Positions 1 through 6,589 of a DNA stretch of 18,948 bases are shown here, piece by piece (position 1 is the stretch's first letter; every line of letters starts with the position of its first letter). A model generated the notes under the pieces. It saw nothing but the letters and a program-made list of their open reading frames with translations. It had not been told where the DNA came from and did not search any database. A program made the translations under genes and the position numbers. Source of the DNA: JANXSD01 sp038206385 (GTDB lineage Bacteria > Bacteroidota > Bacteroidia > AKYH767-A > OLB10); assembly GCA_038206385.1 (NCBI GenBank), contig JBBRAW010000066.1, forward strand, positions 1-18,948, written 5' to 3'.

Positions 1-865
1 CAATACTAAATTGTGCATCTACACCGTAATATTTACGTTTCGTAGTTTCGCCTTTATAATTTCCATTCTCTTGAACAAAGCGTAACGAATCATTTACAGT
101 TTTAATCGAAAATAAAGTGTCATTATCTTGACGGAAACCACCATCATAATAAGATGCACCTAAGACAACTTTCAATTTCTCATTCTTGCTAGATTTGTTT
201 ATCGATAAATGACCTATGAAATCTTTTTTCTTATCAAACTCTTTCGCACCTAGTCCTGTCCCGTTAAATAATCCTGCATCTAATTTAATGAAATTCCAAC
301 GAGAAGTTTTCGGTGCTTGAATTGTTAACATAAAACCCATATCACGCTCTCCTGGAAAAATTATTTGCGACATTCTGCCACGTTCTGGTGATTCACGATC
401 GCTAGACGACATTGGCAATTCATTACCAAATGGGCGATTGAATAATCCTGCAGTTAATGTAAATAATTGCAAATATGGATCGGTATATTTAAAATAAGCA
501 TCTTTTAAACTTACTGTTCCCGCTTCTGTTGCATCCACCTGAAATACAAAACTTGAATGTGTGTTTGTCCAAGTTGCTTTTAATCTTCCACGACGAATTA
601 AAAAACGTTTATCATCGAAAGAAGGAAAGTCGCCACCAGCGTAGCTTTTTATTCCAGCCGAATCAGCCAATTGATATTGCGCTTGAATGTATCCAGAAAT
701 CTTCAGTTTCTTTAGAGATTCGACGTCTTGATACAACTTTGCAATAGTGCTTTGTGTACTGTCTTGTTGTTCCGGATCAACAATTTGTGCCATTGTCGGC
801 TGTGATAACATTAGTGTTAGTAGACATGACGCTAAGCCTAACCATTTGTTTTTCAGTAATTTCAT
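1..865 (-). CDS. Phosphate-selective porin O/P family outer-membrane protein (3' end cut by window edge)
   Basis: The frame opens at ATG 865 and stays open for 288 codons to base 1, so the C-terminus is outside the window. Residues 1-26 form a signal peptide (MKLLKNKWLG start, cleavage expected near PTMAQ). A short helical stretch follows (STIAKLYQDVESLKKL, typical of trimeric porins), then the first beta-strand KISGYIQAQYQ. The pattern FLIRRGRLKATW...FQVDATE...LKDAYFKY and a GLFNRPFGNE segment are characteristic of the porin O/P family, which forms trimeric outer-membrane channels, in Pseudomonas for phosphate or polyphosphate. The gene is divergent from a PhoB-like regulator, and a TAACA direct-repeat array lies immediately upstream, so regulation by that system is inferred. 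Substrate specificity cannot be read from this fragment; the family assignment is fairly secure. Confidence 0.85.
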   Translation of the reverse strand, partial: MKLLKNKWLGLASCLLTLMLSQPTMAQIVDPEQQDSTQSTIAKLYQDVESLKKLKISGYIQAQYQLADSAGIKSYAGGDFPSFDDKRFLIRRGRLKATWTNTHSSFVFQVDATEAGTVSLKDAYFKYTDPYLQLFTLTAGLFNRPFGNELPMSSSDRESPERGRMSQIIFPGERDMGFMLTIQAPKTSRWNFIKLDAGLFNGTGLGAKEFDKKKDFIGHLSINKSSKNEKLKVVLGASYYDGGFRQDNDTLFSIKTVNDSLRFVQENGNYKGETTKRKYYGVDAQFSI

Positions 866-907
866 TAGATATAGTTTTCTTTTCCAGTTGCAAAGAGATT
901 ACTAAAT

Positions 908-945
908 TGTTACCTTGATTTTAACTAGATGTTATGTTAATGTTA
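908..945 (-). promoter_or_regulatory. Direct-repeat array A: four 11-bp-spaced TAACA-like half-sites upstream of the porin
   Basis: Reading the minus strand towards the porin, half-sites TAACA (945-941), TAACA (934-930), TAAAA (923-919) and TAACA (912-908) are spaced exactly 11 bp. The last is followed by 9 bp and then TCTCTTTG (898-891), which keeps the TTTG of the Bacteroidota -7 element. OmpR/PhoB-family regulators bind direct repeats with 10-11 bp spacing and often replace the -35 contact. The spacing is seen directly; binding by the adjacent regulator is inferred. Confidence 0.6.
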
Positions 946-1109
946 AGAGTTGCCCTTTTTACTGAAATCGCTAAAAAATATTGAAATGAAGCAGTATTGA
1001 AGTATTGTTTGGAAATTAGTTTTTGCAACGTATCCATTCGTAAGTTTGTTTTTTCGTTCAAAAAAATTTTATAACCTGAATACATTCAAAATTAATAATA
1101 GGATTGTCT

Positions 1110-1136
1110 TAAAGTATGATTAACATTTTGATAACA
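1110..1136 (+). promoter_or_regulatory. Direct-repeat array B: 11-bp-spaced TAACA half-sites upstream of the response regulator
   Basis: On the plus strand, TAAAG (1110-1114, degenerate), TAACA (1121-1125) and TAACA (1132-1136) repeat every 11 bp. A 9-bp gap follows and then GAACTTTG (1146-1153), a -7-like element about 18 bp before ATG 1172. This is the mirror image of array A, with the same orientation to its proximal gene and the same 9-bp gap, which suggests autoregulation of the two-component gene. A further TAnnTTTG match (1094-1087, minus strand) could be an additional upstream porin promoter. Confidence 0.55.
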
Positions 1137-1171
1137 TTGACAATTGAACTTTGTTGCGAATAAAAAAGAGC

Positions 1172-1858
1172 ATGGAGAATAATACAATTAAGATCCTATT
1201 GGTTGATGATGAACTTGACATACTCGAATTTATGGAGTATAATCTCAAGAAAGAAGGTTACCTAGTTCTGCTTGCGAAAAATGGAAAGGAAGCAGTTGAT
1301 ATTGCAAAACGGGAGAAACCACATCTTGTAATTATGGATATCATGATGCCATTAATGGATGGAATTGAAGCATGCCGTCAGATAAGAGAGATTCCCGAAC
1401 TTAAAAGCACAATTATTACCTTTTTAACAGCTCGAAACGAAGAGTATTCACAGATTGCAGGATTTGATGTAGGAGCCGACGATTATATTTCTAAGCCAAT
1501 TAAGCCTAGAATTATGCTTAGTCGAATCAAAGCTCTTTTACGTAGAGTGAATGGAAGTGAAATGAGTGATAACACTAGTGTTCAGATTGGTAATTTGAAG
1601 ATTGATCGCGAAAGTTATTTAGTATATAAAGACGATCAACCAATTTCATTCCCACGAAAAGAATTTGAGTTATTATCATTACTAACTTCCAAGCCTGGAA
1701 AAGTTTTTACTAGAGAAGATATTCTTGCTCGTGTTTGGGGAACTGAAATTATTGTTGGCGATCGAACGATTGATGTTCACATTCGTAAAATACGAGAGAA
1801 ATTAGGTGATGAATTAATAAAAACTATTAAAGGTATTGGCTATAAGTTTGATATATAA
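1172..1858 (+). CDS. OmpR/PhoB-family response regulator
   Basis: This is a two-domain transcription factor of 228 aa. The receiver domain (about residues 5-122) has the acidic pair D12/D13, phospho-acceptor D56 in IMDIMMP, T86 in the FLTAR switch segment and K108 in SKP. The C-terminal winged helix (about 130-228) has the expected LTSKPGKVFTREDIL and VDVHIRKIREKLG-type helices (here DRTIDVHIRKIREKLG). ATG 1172 is preferred because AAAAAAGAG lies just upstream and the protein then begins directly at the first beta-strand; a TTG at 1151 would add seven residues without support. The gene is divergent from a porin and followed 118 bp later by a histidine kinase, its likely partner. The overall look and the porin neighbour fit PhoB, but other OmpR-type regulators cannot be excluded. 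Confidence 0.93.
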   Translation: MENNTIKILLVDDELDILEFMEYNLKKEGYLVLLAKNGKEAVDIAKREKPHLVIMDIMMPLMDGIEACRQIREIPELKSTIITFLTARNEEYSQIAGFDVGADDYISKPIKPRIMLSRIKALLRRVNGSEMSDNTSVQIGNLKIDRESYLVYKDDQPISFPRKEFELLSLLTSKPGKVFTREDILARVWGTEIIVGDRTIDVHIRKIREKLGDELIKTIKGIGYKFDI

Positions 1859-1932
1859 TTGACTTTATTTTCTAGATAATATTTTTCTTAGCGTGATAAT
1901 TTAGAAAGTCAATTAAATATTAATTGTTTTTA

Positions 1933-1965
1933 TTTGTTTTACTTATCTGATTTGAATTAAGTTTG
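1933..1965 (+). promoter_or_regulatory. Candidate Bacteroidota-type promoter of the histidine kinase gene
   Basis: TTTG (1933-1936), a 21-bp spacer and TAAGTTTG (1958-1965) match the Bacteroidota -33/-7 promoter layout. The -7 element ends 11 bp before ATG 1977, so the leader would be only about 5 nt. The kinase may therefore be expressed independently of the regulator. Confidence 0.5.
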
Positions 1966-1976
1966 TATTCGAACAA

Positions 1977-3017
1977 ATGAAGACTACAACTTTAGCAATT
2001 GCAACATCATTATTGATATCAGTAATAATAGTCGTATTAAATTATGTTCTTTTTTATGCTTTGGATATTAATGTGCCCTGGTATTTTGGATTAATAATTT
2101 CATTATGTACTTTTTTATTGATAGGATTTACCTTCCGTTTTTTATATAATCGTTACATCTTTACCCATCTCAACCAGATCCTTAAAAACATTTTGCGACT
2201 ACGTTATCCAAATGAGCCATTTCGTTCTTTTAGAGAAAGTGAACGAGAGATTACGTCAGAGATTAATCAAATATTAATTGATTGGAGTAATGAATCACGT
2301 GATGAAATTGATCAGCTGAAACAAACGGAAAATTATCGTCGTGAGTTTTTAAGTAATGTTTCACACGAATTGAAAACACCCATATTTAGCATACAAGGTT
2401 ATGTTCATACTTTAATTGATGGAGGAATTGAAGATGCCGACATAAATGTTTTGTATTTAAATAAAGCAAGTAAAAGTATTGATCGATTAATAAGTATTGT
2501 TGATGATCTCGAATCTATTTCGAAGTTGGAAGCGGGTGAATTAAACATTGAGCAACGTACGTTTGATTTTCATGAGCTAGTTCGTGAAGTTATTGAATCG
2601 CTTGAAATGCAAGGGCGCGAAAGAAATGTAAAAGTCATTCTTAATAACCCAAATGAAAAACAAACTTATGTGTATGCTGATAAGGATTTAATTCGGCAGG
2701 TATTAGTAAATTTAATTGTGAACTCAATTAAATACGGAAAAAAAGACGGCAAAACAGAAGTCAGATTTAGTGATGTTGATGATAAAATTATTGTAGATGT
2801 TGCTGATGATGGAATTGGTATTGAGAAACAACATTTGCCTCGTTTATTTGAGCGTTTTTATAGAGTGGATAAAAGCCGTTCGCGTGATCAAGGTGGAACT
2901 GGTTTAGGATTAGCGATAGTGAAGCATATTATAGAGGCACATCAGCAACATATTTCGGTGAATAGTGAATATGGAAATGGAACTATATTTACTTTTTCTT
3001 TGAAGAAGAGTAAGTGA
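1977..3017 (+). CDS. PhoR-like membrane sensor histidine kinase without a dedicated sensor domain
   Basis: Two hydrophobic segments (about residues 8-29 and 35-56) are joined by a loop of only a few residues, so there is almost no periplasmic domain. A linker of about 65 residues without a visible PAS domain leads to the HisKA dimerisation helix with phospho-acceptor H130 in SHELKTP. The ATPase domain has the N-box around NLIVNSIKYG (245-254), G1 DDGIGI (277-282), the F-box LFERFYRVD (290-298) and G2 GGTGLGLAI (306-314). It probably phosphorylates the regulator encoded just upstream. The lack of an extracellular sensor resembles PhoR-type kinases that read a transporter/PhoU complex rather than a ligand, which is an inference. 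The 118-bp gap to the regulator contains a candidate promoter. Confidence 0.92.
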   Translation: MKTTTLAIATSLLISVIIVVLNYVLFYALDINVPWYFGLIISLCTFLLIGFTFRFLYNRYIFTHLNQILKNILRLRYPNEPFRSFRESEREITSEINQILIDWSNESRDEIDQLKQTENYRREFLSNVSHELKTPIFSIQGYVHTLIDGGIEDADINVLYLNKASKSIDRLISIVDDLESISKLEAGELNIEQRTFDFHELVREVIESLEMQGRERNVKVILNNPNEKQTYVYADKDLIRQVLVNLIVNSIKYGKKDGKTEVRFSDVDDKIIVDVADDGIGIEKQHLPRLFERFYRVDKSRSRDQGGTGLGLAIVKHIIEAHQQHISVNSEYGNGTIFTFSLKKSK

Positions 3018-3040
3018 AGATTGTTATAGTTTGTTTTATA

Positions 3041-3078
3041 AAAAAATCCCCGACCAAAAATTAATGATCGGGAATTTT
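3041..3078. terminator. Bidirectional terminator hairpin between the kinase gene and clpB
   Basis: Imperfect inverted repeat with arms 3044-3055 (AAATCCCCGACC-like) and 3066-3077 (GATCGGGAATTT), core CCCGA/TCGGG, A-rich on the left and T-rich on the right. It lies between two convergent genes, so it can end both transcripts. Confidence 0.65.
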
Positions 3079-3091
3079 CATTTGAGTGAAA

Positions 3092-5704
3092 TTATGTGCT
3101 GAGTTCTTCAACAACATTTCTAAAAATAAAATTATTTTTATCATCTATATCAATCTCAATCTTGTCTTCTTTATTTATTGTTCCAGATAGAATTTGTTTA
3201 CTCAATTCATTTAGTACACGTTTTTGCATGACTCTTTTCAGTGGACGAGCACCAAATTGTGGATCGTAACCTAATTGTGCTAACCAATCAATTGCTTCGG
3301 ATGAGATGGTTAATTGAATTGCATTCTTAGCAAGCATATCCGCAACCGATTTGAATTGCAAACTTACAATTTCACGAATCTCATCTCTATTTAATGGATT
3401 AAACATGATGATTTCATCGATACGATTAAGAAACTCAGGTCGGATAGTTTTCTTTAACAAATCAAATACTTCGACCTTCGTTTTTGCTAATACTTCATCA
3501 CGATTTTTATCCGTTATTTTCTCAATATTATCTTGAATAATATGAGCTCCAATATTTGAAGTCATAATAATAATAGTATTCTTGAAATTGGCTGTTCTTC
3601 CTTTATTATCTGTTAATCGGCCATCATCTAAAACTTGAAGTAGGATATTAAATACATCGGGATGTGCTTTCTCAATTTCATCTAACAATACCACAGAATA
3701 GGGTCTTCTGCGAACAGATTCCGTGAGTTGCCCACCTTCATCATAACCTACATATCCAGGAGGCGCGCCAATCAATCTGCTCACCGAATGTTTCTCTTGA
3801 AATTCACTCATGTCGATACGCGTCATTGCGTTTTCATCATTGAATAAATATTCTGCTAATGCTTTTGCTAATTCAGTTTTTCCAACACCAGTAGTTCCTA
3901 GAAATATGAAAGATCCTATTGGTCGTTTCATGTCTTGTAAACCTGCTCTACTTCTTCGCACTGCATCAGATAGAGCACTAATGGCATCTTCTTGTCCGAC
4001 TACACGTTGATGTAATTCTTCTTCAAGATTTAATAATTTCTCACGTTCACTTTGTAACATTCTCGATACAGGAATTCCTGTCCATCGGCTAATTACATCA
4101 GCAATATCTTCACTATCTACTTCCTCTTTGATCATCGCTTTATCTTTTTGCGCTTCGATCAATTTAGTATTGAATGCTACTAATTTTTCTTCTGCCTCTT
4201 TTATTCTTCCGTAGCGTATTTCGGCAACCTTTCCATAATCTCCTGCACGTTCGGCTTGTTCCGCTTCGAGTTTAAAGTTCTCAATCTGCTCTTTCGTTTG
4301 TTGAATGGTATCGATTATTTTTTTCTCTGATTCCCAGCGACCTTTAATCGCATTTCTTTGTTCATTTAAGTTGGCAAGCTCCTCACTTATTTCACTTACT
4401 TTTTTAGAGTCACCTTCACGTTTTATTGCAGCACGTTCAATTTCTAGTTGCATAATTTTGCGTTGAATTTCATCTAATTCTAGAGGAACAGAATCCATTT
4501 CCATGCGTAATTTCGCTGCTGCTTCATCAATAAGATCAATCGCTTTATCTGGAAGAAAACGATCATTAATATAACGATCACTTAATTCAACAGCAGCAAT
4601 AATTGCATCGTCTTTAATTCGAACTTTATGATGTGTTTCGTAACGTTCTTTTAATCCACGAAGAATAGAAATTGCATCTTGAACATTTGGTTCTTCAACA
4701 ACTACTTTTTGAAAACGTCGTTCAAGTGCTTTGTCTTTTTCGATATATTTTTGATATTCGTTTAAAGTGGTAGCACCTATAGCGCGTAATTCTCCTCGAG
4801 CCAATGCTGGTTTTAAAATATTTGCTGCGTCCATCGCTCCTTCGCCACCACCAGCACCAACTAAAGTATGTATTTCATCAATGAATAAAACAATATCTCC
4901 TTCAGCACTTGTAACTTCTTTTACAACAGCTTTTAAACGTTCTTCAAATTCTCCTTTATATTTTGCACCAGCAATTAAGGAGCCCATATCTAATGAATAG
5001 ATGACTTTACTTTTTAAGTTTTCTGGAACATCACCGTTAATTATACGATGTGCTAATCCTTCTGCAATTGCAGTTTTTCCAACTCCTGGTTCTCCAATAA
5101 GAATGGGGTTGTTTTTAGTTCGTCGCGAAAGAATTTGTAACACCCTACGAATCTCTTCATCGCGTCCAATTACTGGATCTAACTTTCCTTCTCTAGCGAG
5201 TTGATTTAAGTTACGTGCATATTTGCTTAATGAATTATAAGTTTCTTCAGCACTAGCGCTGGTAACGCGTTCGCCCTTTCTTAAATCAAGAATAGCATTA
5301 CGCAATTCTTTTTCATTCACTCCTTCTTCTTTTAATAATTTAGCAACACTATCTTTTCCAGATAGAATTCCTAGAAGAAGATGTTCTACAGAAATAAATT
5401 CATCTTTAAATTCTTTGATGAGTTGTTGTGCTTTTTGAAGTGCTGCGGAAGCGTCATTTCCGAGATAGGGATTTGCGCCAGATACTTTTGGATAATTTGC
5501 TACGATCGTATTTAATTTATTCTCAAAATTTGCAATATTTATATTGAGTTTTTTTAAGAGAAATGGAACTACATTCTCATCCACATCCATTAGCGCTTTT
5601 AGAATATGTCCAGTTTCAATCGCCTGTTGACCATTTGCAGTTGCAATATTCTGCGCTTCTTGAATAGCTTCTTGCGATTTGATTGTATATTGATTGAAAT
5701 TCAT
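3092..5704 (-). CDS. clpB: ClpB, ATP-dependent protein disaggregase
   Basis: This 870-aa, two-ring Hsp100 chaperone is of the usual length. The N-domain (1-145) has paired Clp repeats. NBD1 carries Walker A GEPGVGKT (204-211) and Walker B VLFIDE (272-277). The coiled-coil middle domain (about 405-525), which distinguishes ClpB from ClpA and ClpC, is present. NBD2 carries Walker A GTTGVGKT (603-610), Walker B VVLLDE (671-676) and the pore loop GYVGYDEGG (650-658). It solubilises aggregated proteins in the cytosol together with DnaK/DnaJ, which are not encoded here. It is monocistronic, with a 263-bp upstream gap. No CIRCE element was seen; the only upstream symmetry is the short palindrome TCATAA-TTTC-TTATGA (5798-5813). 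Confidence 0.98.
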   Translation of the reverse strand: MNFNQYTIKSQEAIQEAQNIATANGQQAIETGHILKALMDVDENVVPFLLKKLNINIANFENKLNTIVANYPKVSGANPYLGNDASAALQKAQQLIKEFKDEFISVEHLLLGILSGKDSVAKLLKEEGVNEKELRNAILDLRKGERVTSASAEETYNSLSKYARNLNQLAREGKLDPVIGRDEEIRRVLQILSRRTKNNPILIGEPGVGKTAIAEGLAHRIINGDVPENLKSKVIYSLDMGSLIAGAKYKGEFEERLKAVVKEVTSAEGDIVLFIDEIHTLVGAGGGEGAMDAANILKPALARGELRAIGATTLNEYQKYIEKDKALERRFQKVVVEEPNVQDAISILRGLKERYETHHKVRIKDDAIIAAVELSDRYINDRFLPDKAIDLIDEAAAKLRMEMDSVPLELDEIQRKIMQLEIERAAIKREGDSKKVSEISEELANLNEQRNAIKGRWESEKKIIDTIQQTKEQIENFKLEAEQAERAGDYGKVAEIRYGRIKEAEEKLVAFNTKLIEAQKDKAMIKEEVDSEDIADVISRWTGIPVSRMLQSEREKLLNLEEELHQRVVGQEDAISALSDAVRRSRAGLQDMKRPIGSFIFLGTTGVGKTELAKALAEYLFNDENAMTRIDMSEFQEKHSVSRLIGAPPGYVGYDEGGQLTESVRRRPYSVVLLDEIEKAHPDVFNILLQVLDDGRLTDNKGRTANFKNTIIIMTSNIGAHIIQDNIEKITDKNRDEVLAKTKVEVFDLLKKTIRPEFLNRIDEIIMFNPLNRDEIREIVSLQFKSVADMLAKNAIQLTISSEAIDWLAQLGYDPQFGARPLKRVMQKRVLNELSKQILSGTINKEDKIEIDIDDKNNFIFRNVVEELST

Positions 5705-5967
5705 AGCTGATTTTTTTTAACCTATATCAAAGATTATCCCATTGCTAAAGATACCTAACTTTAGTGAAATTTTGACAGTAGTGATAACTGTTTTAAGTCA
5801 TAATTTCTTATGATATTTATTTTCTAAGTCAATTCGTCATGTAACTAATATAAAAAATCGAACCTTGACGTTAAAATATGTTTTTGAATATCCAATTACT
5901 GAAAAATATTTGGGGCAAAAAAAAGAGTCACATTTTCATGTAACTCTTTTGGTTTTGATAATGGGTA
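5705..5967. other. Intergenic region upstream of clpB
   Basis: This AT-rich stretch holds the terminator at 5921-5950 and the palindrome TCATAA-TTTC-TTATGA (5798-5813), which might be an operator but is short enough to be chance. A degenerate -7-like sequence, TAATCTTTG on the minus strand (5736-5728, spacer one base too long), lies about 24 bp before the clpB start. No gene is seen. Confidence 0.4.
5921..5950 (-). terminator. Rho-independent terminator of the TonB-C-like gene
   Basis: A 12-bp stem with one mismatch (arms 5921-5932 AAAAGAGTCACA and 5939-5950 TGTAACTCTTTT) has a 6-nt loop and is followed on the minus strand by a T-rich run. It lies 17 bp beyond the stop codon of the 5968-6471 gene. 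Confidence 0.75.
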
Positions 5968-6471
5968 TTAAAATGTTACTGTAATGGTTCCTTTTTGTTC
6001 CAACGGCATTGTTGTGCCACCATCAAACATTGCGCTTTCAGCTGCTTGTTTAGCCTTAGTAAGCAAATACTGACTCGTTGTGGTAGTTCCTTCTGCACCT
6101 GGATCAGCTTTAATTACATTTCCATATTTATTGATGGTGATGGATACTACAACGATCCCTTTTTCCATTGTGAGGTTATCTACTCTCGGTTGTTTTGTTA
6201 ATTTACGACCAGGCATCACATAAGAAACACCCTTAGTCCCTGAGGCTGTACTTCCACCTGAACTTGCTTTTACAGCGTCTCCAAATTGTATAGCACTAAT
6301 TTCACCAACTTGAAATGTGATAATACTGCCTTTATGAAAAAAGGTAACGGTATTATCTTTTATTGATTGAAGTTCACCTTCCATTTTCTCCCCATTTTTC
6401 ATTATTATAGTATGTTGCGCACTAACATTTAGGCAAAATAATAATATGATCGAAAGGATAAAATATTTCAT
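5968..6471 (-). CDS. Exported small protein with a C-terminal TonB-C-like domain
   Basis: The 167-aa product begins with a Sec signal peptide (MKYFILSIILLFCLNVSAQ, cleavage after SAQ). A short segment, TIIMKNGEKMEGELQSIKDN to about residue 65, resembles the small beta-barrel 'KNGE-x-EGEL' motif seen in many Bacteroidota exported proteins. A Ser/Gly-rich linker (about 70-80) leads to the C-terminal domain (about 93-167): GIVVVSITINKYGNVIKADPGAEGTTT, then the helix YLLTKAKQAAESAMF and QKGTITVTF. That last pattern is the one seen in TonB energy-transducer C-termini of Bacteroidota. Unlike a true TonB it has no uncleaved N-terminal anchor and no proline-rich spacer. It stands alone, without ExbB/ExbD, is divergent from the ABC exporter and has its own terminator. 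Periplasmic location is inferred and the role is unknown. Confidence 0.75.
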   Translation of the reverse strand: MKYFILSIILLFCLNVSAQHTIIMKNGEKMEGELQSIKDNTVTFFHKGSIITFQVGEISAIQFGDAVKASSGGSTASGTKGVSYVMPGRKLTKQPRVDNLTMEKGIVVVSITINKYGNVIKADPGAEGTTTTSQYLLTKAKQAAESAMFDGGTTMPLEQKGTITVTF

Positions 6472-6504
6472 TTAGTTGGTCGTCTTGTTGGATTGATAAC
6501 GCAT

Positions 6505-6512
6505 CAAATTTA
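6505..6512 (-). promoter_or_regulatory. Candidate -7 element of the TonB-C-like gene
   Basis: TAAATTTG on the minus strand matches TAnnTTTG and lies 33 bp upstream of ATG 6471. No clear -33 TTTG was found at the right distance. Confidence 0.35.
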
Positions 6513-6574
6513 CAAAATATTGCTAGTATTCTGATGTAAATATTTTGGCTTAATAACAAGCCGTTGTTAATTCT

Positions 6575-6582
6575 TATATTTG
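6575..6582 (+). promoter_or_regulatory. Candidate -7 element of the ABC exporter/NUDIX operon
   Basis: TATATTTG matches TAnnTTTG and ends 7 bp before ATG 6590, so the transcript would begin at or very near the start codon. No well-spaced -33 TTTG is seen. Confidence 0.45.
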
Positions 6583-6589
6583 CAATTCT

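Noticed and set aside
529..747. Plus-strand reading frame of 72 codons
   Set aside because: It lies opposite the well-supported porin frame and has no recognisable product; the same applies to the open frames opposite clpB and the E1 fusion.
1151..1171. TTG start giving the response regulator seven extra residues
   Set aside because: The first TTG overlaps the -7-like GAACTTTG element, and ATG 1172 has an A/G-rich ribosome-binding stretch and starts the receiver domain normally.
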